This document shows positions 22,784-33,540 of a DNA stretch of 64,000 nt, piece by piece; positions within the stretch are counted from its first letter, which is position 1, and each line of letters begins with the position of its first letter. A program made the position numbers and the translations under genes. Origin of the DNA: Abelmoschus esculentus (Eukaryota > Streptophyta > Magnoliopsida > Malvales > Malvaceae). Location of the stretch: the NCBI GenBank assembly GCA_035048815.1, contig JAUCBN010000026.1:19547501-19611500 (forward strand), given 5' to 3'. Under the pieces are notes generated by a model that was not told the origin of the DNA, searched no databases, and saw only the letters and a list, made by a program, of their open reading frames with translations.

Positions 22784-24396
22784 ATGGATATGTCTGTTGT
22801 AATGATGATGGTAACTCTTGTCTTTCTGATTCTGACAGCTACTTCATTTTGGGGACACAAAATGGCAGCGGAAGCAGAGTCCGGCAACGTTAGCGATGGG
22901 TTGACACTACAGATGGTGAGGGATTCGTTGATAAGGCAGGAGGACACCATTGTTTTCAGCCTGATAGAACGAGCCAGGTTCCCTTTGAATTCTCCGACGT
23001 ACGACCCGTCATATGCTTCGGTTCCTGGGTTAAGCGGCTCTCTGATTGAGGTCTTTGTTAAACAAACAGAGGCCGTCCAAGCTACGGTATACTCTTTTTC
23101 TTTGTCTCTCCGCCTTATCTGGTCTTAGAATTTCCTTTTAGGGTTAATTACATTATACATCCTCCAAGTATAATCACATTTTGAATTAGATTCCAGACTT
23201 CATAATAATCTAATTCAACTTTCAAAGTATATCAATAAAGACTATCTGTTAATCTACTCTTCGACATAGACTTTAAATGTTAGCTTAAATCTAAGACTAT
23301 GGGTATTTCATAACATTTGAATTCGGTCCTTTCAAATTTATTTCATGTGTACCTATCACACCAACAATTTATATATGATTTGAAATTTATTAAAACATGT
23401 ATATACACATGTATTTAGAATTTGATTTATATATTTTGAATCTATTTCATATTTGATCTGTTTAAAAATTTCATATCTTTACTTGCAAATAATAATCCAT
23501 GTACTTGGACATTAAGTGGAATCAAAGCAACCTAAGTTGGAATGAGTTGCAGGCAGGAAGATACGAGAACCCCGAAGAACATCCATTCTTCCCAGATAAT
23601 CTACCACCCTCACTGGTGCCACATTTTAAGTACCCTGAGGTATAATTTACTCTTCCCAGGCTGGCTAAACTACCCGCATTTCTCTTCTCGATTTTCCGAA
23701 TTCGGAGACCTATTTAGTTATAACCGGAACTAATAACTTCAACACAACAGGTTTTGCATCCTGCAGCAATGTCTATTAACATAAATAAGGTCATATGGGA
23801 TATGTATTTCAACAAGCTGCTTCCATTGTTCGTTGCTCCAGGCGATGATGGAAACTATGCTTTAACCGCTGCTCGTGATCTTGAGTGCTTACAGGTATTT
23901 AACGATCTCTTGTGCATCTAGATGATTTGATATGACATGGCTCTAAAATACGTTGACAATCCCTTCAGGCCCTCTCTAGAAGAATTCACTATGGAAAACT
24001 TGTAGCTGAAGTTAAATTCAAAGACGAACAGAAAGACTATGAGCCACCAATTCGTGCTCAGGTATTTTAATTTCATTGTGCTCATATGATGCATATAGAC
24101 TGTGAAGTTAGTACTATGTTATTGACAAAGAACATCGTTTAATTTCTATGTTGTGGTTATTTCAGGATAGGGATACTCTAGCATCTTTATTGACATTTGT
24201 GGATGTCGAAGAAGCAGTAAAGAAGAGGGTGGCGAAGAAGGCGATGACATTTGGTCAGGAAGTGAAACTTGGTGATGATGGAGGCATGGGAAAGTACAAG
24301 GTTGATCCAGCTGTTGTTTCGGCTCTCTATGGAGATTGGGTGATTCCTCTAACGAAAGAAGTTGAAATCGAGTACCTCCTCCGTCGCCTTGACTGA
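22784..24396 (+). CDS. Chorismate mutase (plant CM2 type) with N-terminal hydrophobic leader
   Basis: Converts chorismate to prephenate, the branch point to phenylalanine and tyrosine. Five exons: 22784-23086, 23553-23639, 23751-23894, 23969-24061 and 24166-24396, all phase 0, giving 285 residues. The all-helical AroQ-type fold is shown by DSLIRQEDTIVFSLIERA, GRYENPEEHPFF, PAAMSININKVIWDMYFNK, ALSRRIHYGKLVAEVKF and the ending PLTKEVEIEYLLRRLD. From the first ATG the protein opens with MDMSVVMMMVTLVFLILTAT, a signal-peptide-like segment, where the cytosolic isoform I know begins almost directly at the catalytic domain. An in-frame ATG at 22862 (MAAEAESGNV) would give a leaderless cytosolic form of 259 residues. 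Confidence 0.92.
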
Positions 24397-24899
24397 AACC
24401 TTTGCTGTTCTCAACATTTCCTTTCGAATAATATCATTCATATGTCAAAACTGCTTCCTAACTAATAAAGTTGTATCATGGAAAATTGGAATTCAAACTT
24501 TCAGGCTTCAGCTCTAGAATACGGTTTATTCATGGTGAAAATGGGAAGAAATCTAAAAGAAAAATAAAATATTTATGAAAGTAATACTATATTTGATTAT
24601 GCTTTTAAAATTTTATGGTATAGAGTACAGCAAATGAAATCTGTTTACAGAACCATTGATTTCACAGTTTCGAAATTGGTTGCTCCAGATTATTACCATT
24701 GCTCAACTCCTCAACTGGAACTGCATAGGGTGAATTCCAATCTGCATCGAAGAGTTCTTAAAGCTGTGAAATAGTGGCAGGACTATACGTGTATCACAAG
24801 GATGATGTTAGAAACAAAAACACAAAAAACTGTTCACGTTTTTTATGCAACTTTTTACAATATTTTGAATCTTCTTTCTCTAGGATATAGAAAGCCTCC
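24397..24899. other. Chorismate mutase 3' flank
   Basis: 3' UTR and spacer. No further coding signal seen. Confidence 0.4.
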
Positions 24900-26499
24900 T
24901 GTTCCTTGAAGATGAACCCGAAGACGACTTGGTATCCCCATGTTTTACACATTCCCTTTACCGAAACCCCACAACCTGTCGAATATTCTTTTTGACCGAG
25001 ATGGCAGCAGCTGCACACCATTTTTACTGTTCTTGCTATTATTTTTGGCCAACTTACCATTTTTTTCGGATTTGTCCTTGGTTTATCTTAACTCATCTGT
25101 TTATCGAGGGAGTACCGATCTTCAGCTGCAGTTAGATTCTTCATCAGTGTTGGTCGTGGAATGGGATGCACCGATGGAGCTCTGGCCGCAGCATCCCGTA
25201 GTGGAAGTCTCTCATTCTGTGCTGCATGCATAGATCGTAACACTCTAAAATTATTCATAATTTTAAATCTTAATTTTGAAATCCCAAATTAAAAACCTAA
25301 TTTTTAAATTCATTTTTGAAGCATTAATTTTTCTTGAAGTTTTTAAATTGATTTTCAAATTGAGAGAAAATTTTGGAGATTAAATGATAAAGTTTTAAAA
25401 GTTTTAAAAATTTAAATTTAGAGATTAAAGTTAAAAGTGATTTGATGATTTTTGGATAAACAATTTGTTTTTGAATTAAAATTTATTTTTACTGAGGTTA
25501 ATTATTTTCTGAAAAATATATTTTTTGTGACATGCTTAATATTTTGTGTTTTGAAAAATAATCATGTTTTGCTAGCATGTCTAATTTTTTTACTGACTTT
25601 GATTGTGCACTTGTGTTATCATGCATACATGTCATTATGTTTTGAGAAATATTCAAGTTTTCAAATTTGAGATTTCACACTTTTGAGACTAAATATGATT
25701 TTTATATCCCGTGAATTTGTGTTTTCGGACAAATTGAGATTTTGAATAATTTGTGATTGTTTTCGGATTTTCCAATCATGTTACATCATATTGTGTGCAT
25801 GGATGGGATTGTGTACGGAGGAAGTTGTGGTAACTTTCCAGACGCTTAAGACCACCCTGTGATTAGTGATGTTGTAAGTGAGGGTTGTGGGGAACTCCTC
25901 CACTCGGACTGGTGACGCTGTAGTTGAGAATTGTGTTGTGCGTATGATATCATAAATACATCATGATTAAATTTTTTTCAAAATTTTACTCTTAATAAAA
26001 TTATTTATGTGAACCGTATTTTAGTTTTTGAAATATTACTCTTGAAAAATAATTTTATAACCCGTGTTTTATTGTTTTTCTCTGCACTTTAGAGACACAT
26101 TTAAGCTCTTTAGCTTACCCCTCTTAGCTTTTTCTCTCACAGATCTTTAAACTTTAGGCGGTGCGGTTCTTGGAGGATCTCAAATTTTATTCAGTTATTT
26201 CGTTATTAAAATGAAACAATGTTTTTTTTTTGTTATTCAGTGTTTTATTTATTATTTTGTAAAATTTGAGACATTTGAGATATTTATATTATCATTATGG
26301 TTTTATTTTAAATTAAAGTATATTTTTTTAAAAAATTCGTTTTCTTAAAGGTAAAATTTTTAAACGTTACTTTCTAGATTCGACCTATTTTTTTTAGGTC
26401 GGGTTTAGGGGTTACGTAGATGCATTCAATGTCAATTTCTTGACATCCATCAAGCCGCACAATTTCTTTCTTCCAGCCTTTGTCAAGCTTGGATGCTCC
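24900..26499 (-). pseudogene. NPH3-domain (BTB/NPH3 family) pseudogene split by a solo LTR
   Basis: Minus strand. After a good acceptor (TTTCCTGCAG, exon from 26499) the frame reads EHPSLTKAGRKKLCGLMDVK then KLTLNAS, a typical block of the NPH3 domain of phototropin-signalling adaptors. It then runs into the solo LTR. If the LTR and one copy of the 5 bp duplication are ignored, the frame resumes as MHAAQNERLPLR, the family hallmark, and continues with PTLMKNLTAAEDRYSL. Further left comes a C-terminal tail (SRSKRIFDRLWGFGKGN) followed by a stop and a shifted Ser-rich end. The BTB domain and most of the NPH3 domain are missing to the right. The relic therefore has at least three lesions: truncation, insertion and frameshift. 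Confidence 0.82.
25236..26416. mobile_element. Solo LTR with 5 bp target duplication
   Basis: A 1181 bp segment has perfect 6 bp terminal inverted repeats (CGTAAC at 25236, GTTACG ending at 26416) and is flanked on both sides by TAGAT (25231-25235 and 26417-26421). A 5 bp duplication is the mark of LTR-retrotransposon integration. There is no internal gag-pol and no second LTR, so the element probably recombined to a solo LTR. The ends are CG...CG and not the usual TG...CA. The start (CGTAACACTCT) and end (AGGGGTTACG) resemble the TGTAACACCC...GTTACA class of plant Gypsy LTRs, but I cannot name the family. Confidence 0.8.
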
Positions 26500-26825
26500 C
26501 TGCAGGAAAAAAAAATTATTTTAACACTGTCCCACTATACTCGTGAAGAGATTTCAGGTTTTCATTATATAAGAGTGACATGCATTGTGAAAAAAAGTTA
26601 GGATTACAATGTTATAACAAAAGCTGACCATGCAGTACTTAGGATTACAATGTTATAATGTTGGAGATTTTCCGTAAGATGCAGATGCTCTAACAGGTCA
26701 TAGATGCTGTTACAGCAGCTAGAGTTGTAAATGAAATGAAACAGATCTCGAGTTACTTGAGTTATTAACGAGCCGAACTACTTGATAAAAAAAGCTTGTG
26801 AACTAAATTTTAAGTATTTCAGAAG

Positions 26826-27131
26826 TTAAAGAAATTGTGGAAGATCCCATCCTCTGAATCAGACTCCCTCAACAAATGGTCAGGCAATTCTCGTTTCCGC
26901 ATTGGCGACTCTCTCGATAATACAACATCATGCTAAAACTCTACTTTGCGACACTGTTTCTTTCTTCTTTTCTAACTCAATTTTTGTGTTTTTAACTTTA
27001 TGTTACAGTGTGGAAATATGACGGTGGCAAAGACCGTGCTGCAAGTGACCAAGGAAACTTATGCGAGCTGCAATACCTCAGTCCCCATTGCAGAGTACAA
27101 GGATGGAAACAAAAAATTGAATCCATACTAA
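26826..27131 (+). pseudogene. Early-nodulin-like (phytocyanin) pseudogene fragment
   Basis: The first piece, 26826-26916, reads LKKLWKIPSSESDSLNKW then SGNSRFRIGDSL, the plastocyanin-like fold of plant ENODL cell-surface proteins. After an intron with an AG acceptor, the second piece from 27009 reads WKYDGGKD. It then shifts frame to VLQVTKETYASCNTSVPIAE and YKDGN before a stop at 27129-27131. The donor site, expected as GT after the G at 26916, is AT. About two bases are missing in the expected KDSVLQV. The signal peptide, first strands and Pro-rich/GPI tail are absent. It lies on the strand opposite the NPH3 relic. Confidence 0.75.
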
Positions 27132-27432
27132 TATTTAACAAGTTCAATTTGTTACATTTCCCATGCGTCATTTTTTAACAAGTTCAATTTCATCTCTCTA
27201 CTTTATTAATAAAATGCTACTTTGTTACATACAGACTATGAATAGTGTCAGTTTTCCACCAATCTTTCTCTCTGCTGATGAAAGTTGGCAAAGTAAGGGC
27301 CATTAGTCGCCATTCCAACTTCACACAAGGAATAGCAACACAAGGACTGACCAACCTATAAGTAGATTTCCATCCATTATTGCACTGGTAAACCTCTTCC
27401 CCGATGGAAAACGTTGTTCACATTCATCATAA

Positions 27433-30073
27433 CTACTTTTCCTTGTCGGGTTTTGAACTATCATCTTCTGCAACATCCTCTTCCAGTTCATCCTCATCTT
27501 CAATGGGAATGTCTTCACTGTAATCATCTAATGAACAAAAAACACACACAAGGAAAGGAAGCTCAAAATACATTCTACCTTGTTCGAAAGCAGATGATCA
27601 TTATCCTACTTTTTCCATTATCAATTAAACTGTGAACAAGACATTAAAAAATCAAACTCTTGAATATGAGAACATCAGCGCTAAATTAAACATGAGAAGC
27701 AAAAGTTAATCCTACAATCATGTTCATTCTGTACTTAAACTGCATTACAATGAAGGTTAACAGAAGCCACCAAATTATCAAATTGAGAGTCAGTGCACCA
27801 AAACCAAATGGAACAAGTGAAATAGAAATTTCTTACCCCTTTGAGTCAATGATGCAGGAGCAGGATGATCCCTGGATCCCGATGTATTATCAAGAACATA
27901 AGGAAGATCTAGCAATTCCAAGAAAGATAGAGTCTGGGGATTACGAGGAGACCCTACAAATAAGAAAAGTCACAACCATTCAAATTGCAAATCTAAAATA
28001 AAAGGGAGTGCATAAGCTAATCACCAATCAGTTCAGCTAAAAGAACAAAAATAAAGAATAGTGATTCGGAAGAGCTGTGATAGTAATATTGAGACGTCCA
28101 ATCAAAATAATGATAAGTGGCATATGTCTGCCAACATATTTACTGAGTTCCTTATATCTGAAATTTAAGAACTATTATACCTTTAGCACCTTAAAAAGGA
28201 AAAGCATCAAAATATCACCATAATACCTACCAGAGTGATACACAAAATTTACCAGAAAAAGTGGTGTTTGAAACTGAATGGGAGGGGTTGTGAGGTGGGA
28301 CAGTTTGAGAAAATTCACAAGGTTTCACTCCTCTGTCTTCCAGTCTGCTCTTAACCCATTGACGACAGTCTTGCATGTCAAGCTGTGTACTCCTGCATAT
28401 TAGAACAGCAGTTGATAACTCACTAGTTCTAGTAGAGAAAGAGTAATATGACTTGCAAACAGCTGAATAATGGCACCTAAAGTCTCCACGTCGGGTGGTC
28501 AAAGGGAAGACACAGTTGAATTTTCGTGTTATTGCCAGCCATTCTTCATCATATTGAACCTCAAAAGGTCCTGGATCAGATTCAATATCAACAATCTAAA
28601 AGCTCAAAGAAATCCAGAATTCATATATTAGCTTCCAGCAAAGACCAAAAGAAAGAACCTACAGGAAACAGTCAAAACTTATGAAAGATACCTGCAAGAA
28701 CTTGCGCCCTGGAAGGCATTTATCAAGTGCAAGAAATTTTGTCACTTGACCACCCTCTTCATGCTGAACAAGAGCAGTGAATTTGCAGTGCAGGTGAGCT
28801 GAAAACCAATAAGATGGTTTGAGTTTTTCAAGCAGCTGAGCTGCAGGTTTGCTTCCAAGAGTACCTTGTTGGATCTAAGAAATATGTTTCAACCAACAAC
28901 GAATCAGATTGGTCAACAAGAAAACTTAATAAGCTTGTTATGAAATAATGCAACAAATGCAGAATAGATGAAAATTGTCAAAATCCTCTATGTTTATCCA
29001 TTTCAACCAAATCAATTACAATTACCTCATCTTCAAAATGTTTTTTGTAGCGAACAAGTTGCTTCCAGTTCCCATAATCAGTGATGCCAAGTGGCCAATC
29101 ATGTGAAAGAAAAATATCAATCGGTTCCTCCACCTGCATGAGTTTGTGAACATCATACTCACGAACATGGTACACAGACCTGATAGTATTATCATTATAA
29201 GGTGGCCTTTCATGGTGTCCTGCTCAAAGCAAAGCTAATTTGTATCAGTTTCAAAGCTTTCAAACTTCTGTAATAACAGAGACTCCACCTTAAACAAGAA
29301 TCAATATTGATATCTTTGACTCACTTGCTTTTAAATAAACAATCACCTGTGGAAGCACACTAAAATAAAGACTTGAACCAACCTAAATGATAGTGACGAG
29401 CATTGTAAATTCCAGAAAGTCCACCGATACGGACATTGCCGAACTTCACAACTCCAGCAAACCCCAAGAAGTAAATATTAGGTGCTGCCCATCCCCCATA
29501 ATACCTATTGTGCAAAAAAAAGGACTACGCATTCAATTGCAGAAATAAACATTAAGGTCTTATTCATACAAGAAGCAAAATCTCCAAGCTAAAACATTTA
29601 TCAGACCTAAAGCTCAGCTACCCCCCGGAAAAAAATGAATCAGCTTGGAAGAGGTGACTTACAATTCCCATAAATAATTGGAAGCTTCATGATTTCCACC
29701 GATAAATATGGTGGGAACTGGGGCAACCTCCTGACCAGAATAGTATTTCCAGAATGACTTCATCTCCTTATATTTTGGGGGCACATTAAGGCTCTCCATA
29801 TCTTTCTCATTCCTGATTGCCTAAGTTCCAAAACAAAAATAATCATAAAAAAATCAGATTTGGGTTTTTGAAAGAAGAGAAAAATTGAATTGAAAACAAC
29901 AAATGTTCGTCGAAATCGAGTTCAGAAAGTGGACATTTGAGAGAAAGAACCTGGAAGTCACCGCAGCAGAGGAGGAGATCGATTCTGATGTTGCGAGTGT
30001 TTTCTATGTATTTAATGGTTTCGTAGACCTTGTCAAGATCTCCATGCATACATCCTTCCACTGCTACCTTCAT
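27433..30073 (-). CDS. DBR1: Lariat debranching enzyme
   Basis: Hydrolyses the 2'-5' branch of excised intron lariats in the nucleus. Nine exons on the minus strand: 30073-29951, 29820-29663, 29504-29383, 29219-29026, 28874-28692, 28595-28477, 28392-28253, 27953-27837 and 27527-27433, all GT-AG. They total 1251 nt and 416 residues (the Arabidopsis protein is about 418). Metallophosphoesterase motifs are complete: EGCMHGDLDKVY near the N-terminus, LLCCGDFQ, GGNHEASNYLWELYYGGW, LSHDWP and SAHLHCKF. The DBR1-specific C-terminal domain follows (EEWLAITRKFN, LDMQDCRQWVKSRLEDRG), ending in an acidic tail, DDYSEDIPIEDEDELEED, with stop TAG. The last acceptor is placed at TTAG (27528-27529), because the alternative ACAG gives a non-homologous frame. 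Confidence 0.93.
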
Positions 30074-30589
30074 CCTTTCGGTTAGAGATTGGACAAAGTA
30101 ACTGCTGCGCAGGCCGTAGGGTTTGAGCAAACCGAAAACCTTCCGGGTTTTGATTTTCGCCTTTATTGGAGTCTACAGGATTTTTTAAAGGTCAAACTAT
30201 AGGTTTGGTCCCCGTATTATACTCAATTTACGATTTAGTTCCTATATTTTAATTTAACCTGTGTTGGAAGTCAACAAGCCAGCCCTTACTGTGTAAAGGT
30301 TTGCCATGGCTCTAACTAAAGCTATTGGACTTGTGGAAACATCATGATCTTGGAGTAAGCTCGCCACTTCTGCGTTGTCTAACTGTAAGCTCACCACTTC
30401 TCCTAAGTGACCGGGTTCGAGTATTATATGCATGAATTTATATGTACACAAAATAATCTGAGATACAGTACATGCAGAAAAAAAAGTTATAATAATTAAT
30501 TTTATCCGAGGTTTAAATTCGAATTTAATTTTAATTTTAATAACGATTTGTAATTATTAAATCAAAAAAAATTACTTCATTATTATATA
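30074..30589. other. DBR1 upstream region with a SINE-like scrap
   Basis: DBR1 promoter side. Around 30350-30480 there is a short tandem duplication of GTAAGCTCRCCACTTCT. It is followed by GACCGGGTTCGAG, resembling a Pol III B box, and later an A-run near 30478-30485. This may be a tRNA-derived SINE remnant; I see no target duplication. Confidence 0.3.
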
Positions 30590-33300
30590 TGTATTTTTAT
30601 TCAAAATATTATATATTATGTTTAATTTTAATTTTGGTAACTTTGTGCTTATTTAAAGTTTTTAGTCTTTTTCGTTTATTATTAGTATTATTACCTTTTA
30701 TTATCTTTATTATTATTATTATATTCGATTTTATTATTTATTATTATTATTATATAACCGATTATATATTATAATAATAACATAAACAAAAACAAATAGC
30801 AGACCACTTTATTTAATTTTTAGAGTCCATTTACAAAGCCCAAAAATAACTTTAATATCAGTCCATTAACAAATACAATAATAACTAATATTATAAACCC
30901 AATAATAATTAAAATACAAGCCCCTTTTTTAAAATAATTACAGAGCCCAAAATTCGAGCTCAAAATCCGATAAAACCTAGACTAACCCCCTATTTTCTAT
31001 CCATGCGGAGCTGCTTAGTGACTGTTGGATCTGATCTAGATCCAACGATCCGGATTAAACAAAGAAGAGTCCCCTGGTCTCCTACCATGCGCAACGCGCC
31101 GACCAGTCGGCTTCCCATGCGCAAGGCTCTTCAGATGCTAAGGTGACCGCTCAGCTCTTCCGATCGTCGGTTGTTCGTTTCTACGTGGCCCCCTCGTTTC
31201 TTTGGCGATTGACACATACGAAAACAAACAAAATTCATGTTAGGCTCGTACAAAATTGCAAGGAAAAACATCAATAATCCCAGAATTTTCAGAGAAGACA
31301 AATCGCACCAATATTCAGAATTTTCAGAGGGAACAATTCGACAATGTCAGATTCACAACGCATAATCGACAATAAAATCAAAAGAATTTTCAGAGCAAAC
31401 GAACAAAAGAACCAATAGCATAATAGGTTTTTTTTTTCTTTGAATCCCTTGTAATACTCGGATATAAAAATCGAGAGAAACCACTGTAATCGGGGTCGAT
31501 TCCCCACCCTTTGAGTTAATACAAAATTTTTAGAGGTAATAATCTCTCTTCGAGCTTTGCATGCACGAAATAAATTCGAAATAGAGTTAGGGTTTTGATT
31601 ATTTTACCTTCGCCGTTGAACCCCGTCTTCTCCAATCTTCTTTTTCAGGCGATAAGTCGTGGCCTTCATGTCATTCTGGTGAGCCGAGATCGAAGGAGAG
31701 TGATTTTCTTTGTCTTCTTTATTTCATATCGAAAAGAGAAAGTTGTTTTCTTATCCGGTTTTAAAAGAAAAAAATCCCTCCGATTTGTTTTGGTTGAAAA
31801 CGAGTGGGTTTAATTTTGTTTATGCGATAAATGGGTTTAAGGTTTCTAAAAAGAAGTTTTTTTATCGTTTTCAAACTCGCCTGCCACTAGAGAAGGTTCG
31901 TCGGAATCTAGTTTTGTGATGGTTTTTTGGGCTTGAAGGGATGAACACTCATAGTGTTCATCTGTTTTCCCAGAACATATGAAAGAAGAAAGGGTTTTGA
32001 TGTTCTTCCAAAATAAAAATGAAAAGAAAGCGGTTTATTATTGTGTTTTATACTCAAGGATTAAAATAAAAATGGGCTTATTAGCTCATTTAACCCATGT
32101 CCTTCCTCATTCCAAAATAACGTTTTAAGGGCCTACATGATTTTAAAACTTTTTGATTGAACTACTGTTCGAAAATAAAGTTTGTTTTCCTTTTAATTTT
32201 TACCCTAAAATTTTTGTTTTGTTTGTTTTAATCCTTTTCAGTAATATTTTTTTGTTTTATTTTAATTTTATCCTTTTTTAATTTAATCCTTACTTGTTTT
32301 TATTTTATTATTCCTTTGTACAAAATATTTTATTATGCCTTTAATTTGTTTTATCATGCATTTTTATTTTATACTAGTTTATATCATATTATGTCATGTT
32401 ATTTATTTATTTGTACATGCATTTTATTATTTTGTTCATATATTATCTAGTTGCATTTACACTTTATTATGTCATGCATTTTTATTTTATGCTTAAATGT
32501 ACATATGTTTGTCATTATTTATATTATGTTTTTATTTTTGTTTTTTACTTTATTGTACATTTATTTTTGTATATATTGTTTACATTAATGTTTATTCTAC
32601 ATTTCACACTTAATTAATCAATGAACCTAAGAAATACGTTTTATTCGGTCGTAACGGGTTCGACACCAAGTGCAATAGTGACGGTGTTTGCGTTTATCTT
32701 CGAGTAAAAATATGGTAAAAGTAAAATTTGAATTCGAACCTTTAAACAAATTTTAATTTAAATGTCACTTTAATCCGAAAAATCCAAAATTAATTAAGCG
32801 GTTATTTTGATAAAGGTGTCAGTTTTTGGACGGTTTTTAACGCTAATACCGTTTTAAATCGTAACCAACTCTCGAACCCAATTTTAATGAATCTCAGGTT
32901 TTCTGGTGTCCGATCTACCAAAACGACCAGTAGCGACTCCAACCCCTTTTTAAAATCAATTTTTAAATCCTTTTTCAACTATTTTTTAAATCCTTTCCCA
33001 AATTTTTAATTTTTAATTCCAATTATTTTTATTTTAAACCCTAATTTTAATTTCTAATTTCCCCCCAAAATTCCCAATTCTCAATTTTAAACCTTAGTTT
33101 TTAATTTTCAAAAACCCTTTTATTTTAAAACCCTAATTTTCAATTCCTTTTTAAAATCCCCAAATATTAGACCTAATTTTTAACTTCAATTTTAAAACCT
33201 AATTTTTAATTTTTTTTTCACTAATAACCTTCTGTACCTTTTCTTCACCTACACTTCCATCACACTTATTTTTAATTATTATTAAAAAAGGTCGCTACAA
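30590..33300. mobile_element. LTR-retrotransposon-derived, non-coding repeat DNA
   Basis: A 2.7 kb block unlike its flanks. It has AT-rich runs with (ATT)n at about 30690-30750, then a GC-richer island (30960-31200), a leader-like stretch, and long T/A-rich DNA. Near 32640-32940 it carries phrases that recur in plant Gypsy LTRs, such as GTAACGGGTTCGACACCAAG and CCAGTAGCGACTCC. It ends near GGTCGCTACA. No gag, protease, RT or integrase frame is present, so it is probably an LTR or a non-autonomous, decayed element. I could not find matching termini or a target duplication; the bounds are approximate. Confidence 0.45.
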
Positions 33301-33540
33301 AGTTCAAATAATTATAGTAAAGAACAGAAACAAATAAGAGTAAATTTCTAGTCAAGACAAACAATGAACTGTCTACATTTTGACAATTTCAATCAATATG
33401 TAACAACAATTGTTTCTTCTCTTTCATAAGTAGGTGAGATTGTATAATGACATAAACACACATGGCGTAGCGTGCCAAGCTATTCATATGGACATAGAAA
33501 ATTGGCTGTTTTGCAGCCTAAAACACGCAGAAACTCCCAA

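Noticed and set aside
27321..27527. Alternative last exon frame of DBR1 (VKTFPLKMRM...)
   Set aside because: It follows from using ACAG as acceptor; the nearby TTAG acceptor gives the acidic C-terminal tail typical of DBR1 with a prompt stop.
30589..30774. Hydrophobic plus ORF rich in I, F, Y and L
   Set aside because: Translation of an (ATT)n-rich stretch; low-complexity DNA, not a membrane protein.
32396..32617. Hydrophobic plus ORF rich in F, Y and L
   Set aside because: Translation of T/A-rich LTR-like DNA.
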